Positions 1 through 5,925 of a DNA stretch of 7,537 nucleotides are shown one piece after another. The stretch spans positions 1 to 7,537 of the forward strand of contig JAEYOT010000913.1 of assembly GCA_023411445.1 (NCBI GenBank), in the 5' to 3' direction. The stretch comes from Pseudomonadota bacterium. Its GTDB lineage: Bacteria > Myxococcota_A > Polyangia > Polyangiales > Polyangiaceae. The notes below the pieces were generated by a model. That model did not search any database. It was not told the DNA's origin and saw only the letters and a list, made by a program, of their open reading frames with translations. Within the stretch, counting starts at the first letter, position 1; the number at the start of each line of letters is the position of its first letter. The translations under genes were made by a program, and so were the position numbers.

Positions 1-977
1 AGCTTGTACAGCGTGAGCCCGATGCGATGATCCGTCAGCCGGTTCTGCGGGAAGTTGTAGGTGCGGATCTTCTCCGAACGATCGCCGCCGCCGACCATGC
101 CACGGCGCTCGTCGCGGATGGCCTCCGCCTGCTTCTGCTGCTCGATGTCCAGCAGGCGGCTGCGCAGCACCTTCATGGCCTTGGCGCGGTTCTTCAGCTG
201 GCTGCGCTCGTCCTGACACTTGACGATGATGCCGGTCGGCAAGTGCGTGATCTGCACGGCGCTGTTGGTGGTGTTCACGCCCTGACCGCCGGGGCCACCG
301 GAGGCGGCGATGTCCACCTTCAGGTCCTTCTCGTCGATCTCCACGTCCACGTCCTCTGCCTCTGGCAGCACCGCGACGGTGGCGGTGGAGGTGTGGATGC
401 GGCCTTGCGCCTCGGTGGCTGGCACGCGCTGCACGCGGTGCACGCCGCCCTCGTACTTCAAGCTCGAGAACACGCGCTGCCCGGTGACGAGCGCGATCAC
501 TTCTTTGATGCCACCGGCCGCCGCCTCGCTGGTGGTCATGATCTCGATGCGCCAGCCGCGCGTCTCCGCGTAGCGCGTGTACATGCGGAACAGGTCGGCC
601 GCGAACAAGGCCGCCTCCTCGCCGCCGGTGCCGGCGCGGATCTCCAAGATGGTGTTGCGCTCGTCGTTGGGATCGCGGGGCAACAGCAAGATCTGGATCT
701 CGCGCTCCAGCGCCTCCAGCTTGCCGAGCAGCTCCGGCAGCTCCTGCTCGGCGAGCGGGCCCAGCTCCGGATCCGAGAGCGCCTCGCGATCGTCCGCGAT
801 TTGCTTGGTGAGCTGCGACCACTTGCCGAACGCCTCCGTGACCGGCAACAGCTGAGCGCGTTCGCGGTTCAGGTTGGTGAGCGCGTGCGGATCCGTGAGC
901 GTCTTCGGATCGCAGAGCAACTGCTCGACCTCGGCGAAGCGGCGCGTCAGGCTTTCTAGCTTACTGGCGGGGATCAT
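1..977 (-). CDS. prfA: Peptide chain release factor 1 (RF1), C-terminus cut off by window edge
   Basis: Cytoplasmic class I release factor that recognises UAA and UAG stop codons in the ribosomal A site and triggers hydrolysis of peptidyl-tRNA. The reverse strand reads without a stop from ATG at 977-975 to the window start, giving 325 residues; bacterial RF1 is about 355-360, so roughly 30-35 residues are missing. The stop-codon-reading PAT tripeptide is at residues 186-188 (RF2 would have SPF). The catalytic GGQ is at 230-232, followed by [16 protein letters not shown]. The conserved tail block [20 protein letters not shown] is at 305-324. The usual RF1 text around GGQ is GAGGQ(H/S); here it is GGPGGQG, a modest variant that leaves the GGQ intact. 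The start codon overlaps the stop of the upstream DUF1385 gene (ATGA), and the only strong GGAGG (998-994) is 16 bases away, so translation is probably coupled. prmC, which methylates the GGQ glutamine, often follows but would lie outside the window. Confidence 0.97.
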   Translation of the reverse strand, partial: MIPASKLESLTRRFAEVEQLLCDPKTLTDPHALTNLNRERAQLLPVTEAFGKWSQLTKQIADDREALSDPELGPLAEQELPELLGKLEALEREIQILLLPRDPNDERNTILEIRAGTGGEEAALFAADLFRMYTRYAETRGWRIEIMTTSEAAAGGIKEVIALVTGQRVFSSLKYEGGVHRVQRVPATEAQGRIHTSTATVAVLPEAEDVDVEIDEKDLKVDIAASGGPGGQGVNTTNSAVQITHLPTGIIVKCQDERSQLKNRAKAMKVLRSRLLDIEQQKQAEAIRDERRGMVGGGDRSEKIRTYNFPQNRLTDHRIGLTLYK

Positions 978-2134
978 GCGGCTCGGGCGGGCGCCTCCGA
1001 AAGGGCGGCGTAGCTCGGGAACGTAGCGTCCACCGGGCTGACCACCGCTTCACCCTGCTCCACGCGCAGCGTGATCAGCAAAGCGGACAGCGCGACCTCG
1101 AGCTGATCGTCCGTCGGCTCGATGGTCGTGATCTTCTGCACCAGAAAGCCCGGCCAGAGCAGCACGCGGAGCGGGCCGGCCGCGAAGTGGCGCGCAAATA
1201 GGCGCTGCAGCTCGAACGTGACTCCGACGATCAGCGGCAGAAACGGCAGCTTCATCAGGAAGAACAGCACGTTGTCCGCCAGCTTGCCGAGGCCCAGCTG
1301 CGGCAAGAACGGCCCCAGCAGGCTGAAGATAGCGATCGAGACCAGCGCCACCATCACGATGAACGTCGTGCCGCAGCGCGGGTGCAGCGTGGGAAACTTG
1401 CGCGCGTTCTCCACCGTGAGCGCTTGGCCGGCCTCATACGTGTGGATAGCCTTGTGCTCCGCGCCGTGGCACTGCAGGAAGCGGTACATGTCGGCCGAGT
1501 AGCGCAGCGCGCTGAACACACCGACGATGAGCAGCACCTTGGCCGTGGCCGTGATCAGCTGGAACAGCGGCGAGCGCACATCCAGCTTCAAGTCGAACAA
1601 GCTGGAGACGCCCTCGGCGATCGCCTGCGGCGCCGCCACGTACAGCCCGAGCGGGAGCAGCACGCTGAACAAGGTGAGCAAGAAGCTCTTGTTCTTCTCG
1701 GCCTTGGCGGCTTGCGGAGCGGAGGCGCCGCTCGCTAGCTCCGGCTCGCTGGTGAACAGCTGCCACCACGGCAGCATCAAGCTCGATAGCAGGTGTGAGG
1801 TGGGCGGCTGAGCGGCGCGCCGAGCCTGCTCCTGCTCGCGCTCCTCCTCTTCCAGATCCTGCTCCAAGATCTCGATCGAGAAATTGAGTGAGAGGCGGGA
1901 GAGCCGCAGCGCCTCCACCAGCACCAGCACGCCGCGCACGAACGGCCAGGCACGCCAGCCGGTGCGCACGTTCGGCATCGCCAGCTCGCGCACCACCAAG
2001 CTGCCCTTGCGCCGGCGCACCACCATCGACAGCGCGTGCGGCGAGCGCATCAGCACACCGTCCAGCATCGCGTTCCCGCCAATGTACGGTCGCGCTACTC
2101 CGTCAGGTCCGACAACGGCAGGCTGATTGGACAT
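974..2134 (-). CDS. DUF1385 (YqhQ-family) multi-pass membrane protein
   Basis: Conserved membrane protein of unknown biochemical function, 386 residues. The family signatures are clear: an N-terminal [14 protein letters not shown] block (19-32), [14 protein letters not shown] (221-234) and LHPRCGTTF (250-258), with His and Cys residues that could bind metal (inference). Hydrophobic segments lie near 150-168, 196-212, 257-278 and 287-305. A charged Glu/Gln/Arg stretch (91-106) may form a short coiled coil, and the 100-148 region looks like a low-conservation cytoplasmic insert. The reading frame extends to an ATG at 2161, but the ATG at 2134 is chosen because AGGAGAGGA lies directly before it and the family block starts soon after. 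It sits between rpmE and prfA, a recurrent order in bacteria, and its stop overlaps the prfA start. A role in translation or ribosome-linked zinc handling is only suggested by that context. Confidence 0.9.
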   Translation of the reverse strand: MSNQPAVVGPDGVARPYIGGNAMLDGVLMRSPHALSMVVRRRKGSLVVRELAMPNVRTGWRAWPFVRGVLVLVEALRLSRLSLNFSIEILEQDLEEEEREQEQARRAAQPPTSHLLSSLMLPWWQLFTSEPELASGASAPQAAKAEKNKSFLLTLFSVLLPLGLYVAAPQAIAEGVSSLFDLKLDVRSPLFQLITATAKVLLIVGVFSALRYSADMYRFLQCHGAEHKAIHTYEAGQALTVENARKFPTLHPRCGTTFIVMVALVSIAIFSLLGPFLPQLGLGKLADNVLFFLMKLPFLPLIVGVTFELQRLFARHFAAGPLRVLLWPGFLVQKITTIEPTDDQLEVALSALLITLRVEQGEAVVSPVDATFPSYAALSEAPARAA

Positions 2135-2143
2135 TCCTCTCCT
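2135..2143 (-). promoter_or_regulatory. Ribosome binding site that fixes the DUF1385 gene start
   Basis: On the minus strand AGGAGAGGA abuts ATG at 2134-2132. This is the best Shine-Dalgarno match in the window and favours MSNQP as the N-terminus over the ATG nine codons upstream at 2161, which would place the site inside the coding sequence. Confidence 0.75.
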
Positions 2144-2153
2144 AATATAGCCA

Positions 2154-2196
2154 CGCCCCACGTCCCTGTCCGGATGTACGAACGGGAGGTGGGGCG
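2154..2196 (-). repeat. GC-rich stem-loop between rpmE and the DUF1385 gene
   Basis: Bases 2154-2161 (CGCCCCAC) are the exact reverse complement of 2189-2196 (GTGGGGCG). After one mismatch the stem continues with TCCC at 2163-2166 against GGGA at 2184-2187, giving 12 pairs in 13 around a 17-base loop. In the minus-strand transcript it lies 22 bases after the rpmE stop and about 20 bases before the DUF1385 start. No T-run follows on the transcript side, so it is not a standard intrinsic terminator. It could be a partial attenuator or an RNA processing/stability element that lets L31 be made in greater amounts than the downstream proteins (inference). Confidence 0.5.
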
Positions 2197-2218
2197 GGAG
2201 ACGTGGCGCTCGTGAGCG

Positions 2219-2431
2219 TTACTTCTTGGCGCCGGCTTGGCCGTACTTCTTGCGGAAGCGATCGACGCGGCCCTGCGTGTCCATCAAGCGGTGCTTGCCC
2301 GTGTAGAACGCGTGGCACGCCGCGCAGACGTCGACCACGAGCTCGGTCTTGGTGGAGCGGGTCTCGAACTTGTTGCCGCAGGCGCAAGTGACGCTCACGA
2401 CCTGATACTCGGGGTGGATGCCGTCTTTCAT
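2219..2431 (-). CDS. rpmE: 50S ribosomal protein L31, zinc-binding type
   Basis: Small protein of the large ribosomal subunit, 70 residues, the usual length for type A L31. It starts [10 protein letters not shown], carries CACG at 16-19 and [13 protein letters not shown] near 34-46, and ends with [11 protein letters not shown]. The Cys pairs CxC and CxxC are the zinc ligands of the zinc-containing form; the alternative zinc-independent type B lacks them. In many bacteria the two forms are exchanged under zinc limitation; no second copy is visible here. AAGGA lies 7 bases before the ATG. It is the first gene of the minus-strand rpmE, DUF1385, prfA cluster, with a promoter candidate about 60 bases upstream. 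Confidence 0.97.
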   Translation of the reverse strand: MKDGIHPEYQVVSVTCACGNKFETRSTKTELVVDVCAACHAFYTGKHRLMDTQGRVDRFRKKYGQAGAKK

Positions 2432-2490
2432 TTTCGTCCTTACTTCCTGGCCTCATGCGCGAGGGCGCTGGGGGGCCTCGGGGGGCGGCG

Positions 2491-2519
2491 TTTGTAGCGC
2501 TCCGACCCCCGCTGGACAA
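2491..2519 (-). promoter_or_regulatory. Candidate sigma70-type promoter of rpmE
   Basis: On the minus strand TTGTCC (2519-2514) and TACAAA (2496-2491) are separated by exactly 17 bases, each matching the housekeeping consensus at four of six positions. Transcription would start near 2484, giving a leader of roughly 50 bases before the rpmE ATG. In a GC-rich background this spacing and composition stand out, but the match is moderate and no start site has been measured. Confidence 0.4.
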
Positions 2520-2598
2520 GGTCTTTGGTCGACCGGCGGGGGCCGGGGCGAGAAGTGCCCGGATTCACTCGCTTCCGGACGCCGGTCCGCCGTCCGTG

Positions 2599-2627
2599 TC
2601 GACGCCCTGGCGCGCGAACGATAAGAT
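2599..2627 (+). promoter_or_regulatory. Candidate promoter of the DUF362/iron-sulfur operon
   Basis: TCGACG (2599-2604) and TAAGAT (2622-2627) lie 17 bases apart, four of six consensus matches each, and the -10 candidate falls in the only AT-rich island of the region. The predicted start near 2634 leaves about 75 bases before the GTG at 2710. If real, it excludes the more upstream ATG at 2455 as the start. Confidence 0.3.
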
Positions 2628-2709
2628 AGAAAATCTCAGGCCTTACGTGACCGAACGCGCGACCGGTTCCAGCTTGACGGGCCGCCGGGTATCGGCCAGG
2701 TTGCTTTTC

Positions 2710-3681
2710 GTGGCTGGCGAAAAGACGTCTCGGCGCGAGGCGCTCGAACGGATCGGCCTGACCGGTGCCGTGCTGGGCGGCGCTGCGCTCACGACCAAGC
2801 TGCTCTACGACCACGGCGGCTACGGCCTGTCCGCCCCGCCCGGCGAACGTCAGGTGCGGGACTTCCGCTTGAAGGGCGATCCCAAGCTGAAGATGGCGAT
2901 CGCCAAGAGCTCGCAGCAGCCCGAGGAGCTCGTGCGCCGCGCGGTGGACGCGCTGGGCGGCATGAAGCGCTTCATCTCGAACGGGGACATCGTGGCGGTC
3001 AAGCCGAACATCGGCTGGGACCGCATGCCCGTCCACGCGGCCAACACCAACCCGCGCGTGGTCGCGGAGGTGGTGCGGCTGTGCTTCGACGCGGGCGCCA
3101 AGCAGGTCATCGTCACGGACGCCTCCTGCAACGAGCCGAACCGGTGCTTCCAGAAGTCCGGCATCTGGCGCGCGACGTACAACCTGGGCGCGACAGTGAT
3201 TTTGCCGTCGGCGCACCGCTTCCGCGAGCTGCGCATGAAGGGAGACGTGCTCGATTTGTGGCCGGTTTACACGCCGCTCGTCAACGCGGACAAGGTGATC
3301 AACGTGCCGGTCGCCAAGCACCACAACCTGTCCAAGTACACGGCCGCGATGAAGAACTGGTACGGCTTGCTCGGCGGTCGCCGTAACCGCCTGCACCAGA
3401 ACATCGACGTCTCGATCGCCGATCTTGCTACGTTCATGCGGCCCACGCTCACGATCGTGGACGCCACGCGTGTGCTGCTCCGCAACGGCCCGCAGGGCGG
3501 CAACATCGACGACGCGCGCGACATGCATCAGGTCATCGCCAGCCTGGACGAGGTGGCGGTCGACGCCTACGGCGCCACGCTGATCGGCGAGAAGCCGGAG
3601 AACGTGCGCTACTTGAAGCTCGGGCACGAGCGAGGCATCGGCAACATGAACTGGCAAGAAGTGCCACAGATCGAGGTTTAG
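2710..3681 (+). CDS. DUF362 domain protein with Tat-like N-terminus
   Basis: Protein of the DUF362 family, 323 residues from the chosen GTG; the family's reaction is not established. The N-terminus has SRREAL at 7-12 followed by a hydrophobic stretch (about 15-29), a twin-arginine-type signal or anchor with a weak consensus (A instead of F after the RRx). The domain covers about 60-300: VAVKPNIGW (96-103), TNP (113-115), a GAKQVIVTD segment (129-137), KHHNLSKYTAAMKNWYGLLG (203-222), H229, DATR (251-254), NGPQGG (259-264), and a closing ASLDEVAVDAYGA. Many DUF362 proteins carry a ferredoxin domain; this one has only three cysteines (125, 140, 146) with no cluster motif, so clusters may come from the protein encoded 2 bases downstream. 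The start is uncertain: GTG 2647 is in frame and would add 21 residues; GTG 2710 is preferred because it puts the twin arginine at the usual distance from the N-terminus, although the RBS before it is weak. Confidence 0.85.
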   Translation: MAGEKTSRREALERIGLTGAVLGGAALTTKLLYDHGGYGLSAPPGERQVRDFRLKGDPKLKMAIAKSSQQPEELVRRAVDALGGMKRFISNGDIVAVKPNIGWDRMPVHAANTNPRVVAEVVRLCFDAGAKQVIVTDASCNEPNRCFQKSGIWRATYNLGATVILPSAHRFRELRMKGDVLDLWPVYTPLVNADKVINVPVAKHHNLSKYTAAMKNWYGLLGGRRNRLHQNIDVSIADLATFMRPTLTIVDATRVLLRNGPQGGNIDDARDMHQVIASLDEVAVDAYGATLIGEKPENVRYLKLGHERGIGNMNWQEVPQIEV

Positions 3682-3683
3682 CC

Positions 3684-5777
3684 GTGGCCTCTCAGCAGCT
3701 GCCGGGCACGCCGCACGCCGGTCATCAGTTCCCGGACGTGATCCCTTGGCTAGAGTCACGCCAGCCCGGCCGCGTGCTCGCGCTCGACGCGCGCGCGCCC
3801 AGCTCGAGCGACGCGCCCGAGCAACCTGCTTCGGCCTCACACGCCGTTAAGCGAAGGCTACCGGTCCTGGGACCAGGTGTGGGCTCGGCAGCGGCAGCGC
3901 AGACAGCCGTAGCAGGACTGCCTGGCATAACCGCCAGCACCGGGACCGAGATCGCTCCCCCCACACCCGTGAAGGCTCCGCCGCCCGTCGCTCCAGCAGC
4001 GCCGCCCGCCGCCAAAGCTCCGAGCAAGCCCGCCAAGCCGAAGAAGAAGCGACCGGGCTCCGGCATCCCGCCGCGCAAGATCATCACGCAGCTGGTGTGG
4101 CTGCGGCGCGCCTCGCAGCTCGGCTTCTTCGCGCTGTTCTTCTACTTTCTGGCGCAGACGGCGTTTCGCGGCACCTTCTCTGCGCAGTCGGGCGAGCCGG
4201 TGCGCATGCCGCTGCCGGTCGAGGGCTTCCTGCTCGCGGATCCGTTCGTCGCGGCCATGACGCTGCTCAGCACCCACCAGGTGTATCGAGGGCTGGCTTG
4301 GTCGCTCGTGATCGTGGCGCTCACGTTGGTGTTCGGGCGCGTGTTCTGCGGCTGGATCTGTCCGTTCGGCACGCTGCACCATTTCTTCGCTTGGATTTTT
4401 CCGAGCCGGTACGGCAAGGGCAACTCGCGGGTCGAGGCGAACAAGACGCACGGCTGGCAGGCGGCCAAGTACTACCTGATGTGGGCTTTCTTGGCGGCGG
4501 CCGTCGCGGGCAGCGCCATCGGTGGCCTTTTGGATCCGATCTGCGTCGCGGTGCGCGCGATTGGTCTGGGCGTGATCCCGGCGCTGCAATACTTGGGCGT
4601 TCACGGCAACAACGCAGTCGCGGCCAGCAACGTCCGACCGCTACAGAACATGGCGGACGGCGCGCAGGACGTGCTGGCGCAGCACCTGTGGACCGGTAAC
4701 CAAGCTTACTTCCACCAAACGTGGCTGATTGTCTTTCTGCTGATCGCGATTCTGTTCATGAATCGCTTCATCCCGCGCTTCTGGTGCCGCGCGTTGTGCC
4801 CGCTCGGCGCCTTCTTGGGCGTGATGAGCCGCTTTGCGCTGTTCGGGATGGAGAAAGATCACGCCAAGTGCACGGACTGCAACCTGTGCCTGGTAAACTG
4901 CCAGGGCGCGGACAGCCCGCAGGGTGGCGTGAAGCACCGGCAGGATGAGTGCCACATGTGCCTCAATTGCGAGCACGCCTGCCCGGAGGACGTGATCAAG
5001 TTCCGCTTCTTGCCCAACCGGCGGAGCACGGTGCAGAAGCCCAACCTGCAGCGCCGCACCGTGGTGGCGACGGCGGCGGCGGGCGCTGCGGCGATCCCGG
5101 CCATGCGCATCGCGAACTGGCCGGACAAGGCTTACTCGGAGAAGGTGATCCGCCCGCCGGGCTCGGTGGAGGAGCGCGAATTCTTGGAGCGCTGCATCCG
5201 CTGCGCGGAGTGCATGAAGGTGTGCCCCAACAACGCGCTGCACCCCGCGTTCTTCGAGGCCGGGCTCGAAGGCTTGTGGACGCCGATCTTGGTGCCGCGC
5301 ATCGGCTACTGTGAGTTTAGCTGCGTGCTGTGCGGCGACGTGTGCCCGACCGGCGCGATCCAGAAGATTACCGAGCTCCAGAAGCCGGGCCGGGACGAGA
5401 AGACCGGCAAGGAGCAGAAGCCGATCAGCGTGGGCACCGCCATGTACGATCAAGGCCGCTGCTTACCGTGGTCGATGGCGACGCCCTGCATCGTGTGTGA
5501 GGAGTTCTGCCCGACCTCGCCCAAGGCCATCTGGGCCGAGGAGGTGGAGGTGCCGAAGCGCGACGACAAGTACGGCGCCGCCGGCGAGCACCCGGCCATG
5601 CTGACGGTGAAGGTGCAGCGCCCGCACGTGGATCCGTCGCTCTGCATCGGCTGCGGCGCGTGCGAGAAGGTGTGCCCCATCGTGGACAAGCCGGCCGTCT
5701 ACGTGACCAACGCTGGCGAGAGTCGTAGCAAGACGAACGTGATTTTGCTGGAGAACACCAGCTACGGGCAGGGCTGA
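3684..5777 (+). CDS. NapH-NapG/MauM-type fusion: membrane polyferredoxin with about six [4Fe-4S] clusters
   Basis: Predicted inner-membrane electron-transfer protein, 697 residues. Order: a Pro/Ala-rich, then Lys-rich extension (1-130); hydrophobic segments near 142-160, 203-220, 262-282, possibly 286-304, and 345-361; the NapH/NosR-type motifs CGWICPFG (222-229) and CRALCPLG (368-375); a two-cluster ferredoxin (C396/399/402/406 and C423/426/429/433); an RR (457-458) followed by an Ala-rich hydrophobic stretch; then a NapG/MauM-like polyferredoxin with four sets: C504/507/510/514, C543/547/550/554, C593/602/605/609 and C654/657/660/664. In Nap systems NapH takes electrons from quinol and the separate NapG carries them onward; here both appear in one chain. 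GTG at 3684 is 2 bases after the DUF362 stop with GAGG about 8 bases before it, so the two genes are co-transcribed and probably serve one process. No nitrate reductase gene is in view, so the electron acceptor is unknown and a nap symbol would be misleading. Confidence 0.88.
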   Translation: MASQQLPGTPHAGHQFPDVIPWLESRQPGRVLALDARAPSSSDAPEQPASASHAVKRRLPVLGPGVGSAAAAQTAVAGLPGITASTGTEIAPPTPVKAPPPVAPAAPPAAKAPSKPAKPKKKRPGSGIPPRKIITQLVWLRRASQLGFFALFFYFLAQTAFRGTFSAQSGEPVRMPLPVEGFLLADPFVAAMTLLSTHQVYRGLAWSLVIVALTLVFGRVFCGWICPFGTLHHFFAWIFPSRYGKGNSRVEANKTHGWQAAKYYLMWAFLAAAVAGSAIGGLLDPICVAVRAIGLGVIPALQYLGVHGNNAVAASNVRPLQNMADGAQDVLAQHLWTGNQAYFHQTWLIVFLLIAILFMNRFIPRFWCRALCPLGAFLGVMSRFALFGMEKDHAKCTDCNLCLVNCQGADSPQGGVKHRQDECHMCLNCEHACPEDVIKFRFLPNRRSTVQKPNLQRRTVVATAAAGAAAIPAMRIANWPDKAYSEKVIRPPGSVEEREFLERCIRCAECMKVCPNNALHPAFFEAGLEGLWTPILVPRIGYCEFSCVLCGDVCPTGAIQKITELQKPGRDEKTGKEQKPISVGTAMYDQGRCLPWSMATPCIVCEEFCPTSPKAIWAEEVEVPKRDDKYGAAGEHPAMLTVKVQRPHVDPSLCIGCGACEKVCPIVDKPAVYVTNAGESRSKTNVILLENTSYGQG

Positions 5778-5809
5778 CGCCGCGCCGAGCATCCGTTCAG
5801 TCCGAGCTT

Positions 5810-5838
5810 TGTGCCAGGCTCGAACAGAAGTTGGCACA
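5810..5838. repeat. Inverted repeat downstream of the fusion gene
   Basis: TGTGCCA (5810-5816) is the exact reverse complement of TGGCACA (5832-5838), separated by 15 bases. No T-run follows, so it is a poor intrinsic terminator. Its right arm overlaps the promoter candidate at 5832, so a regulator-binding site is as likely as an RNA hairpin. Confidence 0.4.
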
Positions 5839-5847
5839 CGCGCCGCG
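5832..5847 (+). promoter_or_regulatory. Possible sigma54-type promoter of the Cys-rich lipoprotein gene
   Basis: TGGCAC (5832-5837) matches the -24 element exactly, and a GC pair at 5845-5846 sits at the required 10-base distance from the GG; the rest of the -12 element reads CCGC rather than TTGC. An alternative reading is a sigma70 -35 TTGGCA at 5831 with CACAAT at 5856 and an overlong 19-base spacer. Myxobacteria use many sigma54 promoters, but the match is partial. Confidence 0.25.
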
Positions 5848-5925
5848 GGATAGGTCACAATATCCTCGCCTTTCCAGAGGCAGGGTAGACGTGGTGTTTT
5901 GGCCCGGAGCTTGCTGGGGAAGCCG

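Larger units (their letters stand above)
2432..2709. other. Divergent intergenic region between rpmE and the DUF362 gene
   Basis: This 278-base stretch separates two outward-reading transcription units. It is very G/C-rich except for a short AT-rich island at about 2619-2635. It holds one promoter candidate per direction (2491-2519 minus, 2599-2627 plus). An open frame on the plus strand runs through it from an ATG at 2455, but the translation before about residue 65 of that frame resembles no protein family and would cover both promoter candidates, so it is treated as non-coding. Confidence 0.6.

Noticed and set aside
27..959. 310-residue open frame on the plus strand
   Set aside because: It lies opposite prfA, whose reverse-strand translation carries the PAT and GGQ motifs; the plus frame gives a Leu/Ala/Arg-rich text with no family features.
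2440..3840. 466-residue open frame on the minus strand
   Set aside because: It is antisense to the DUF362 gene, is Arg/Ala/Val-rich without domain motifs, and arises from GC-rich third positions; it also runs through the rpmE promoter region.
3684..5777. Calling the iron-sulfur protein NapH, NapG or NosR
   Set aside because: The cysteine motifs resemble these families, but no nitrate or nitrous oxide reductase genes are visible, the chain is a fusion, and the partner is a DUF362 protein.
5810..5838. Intrinsic terminator after the iron-sulfur gene
   Set aside because: The stem is only 7 pairs with a 15-base loop and no following T-run; kept only as an inverted repeat.
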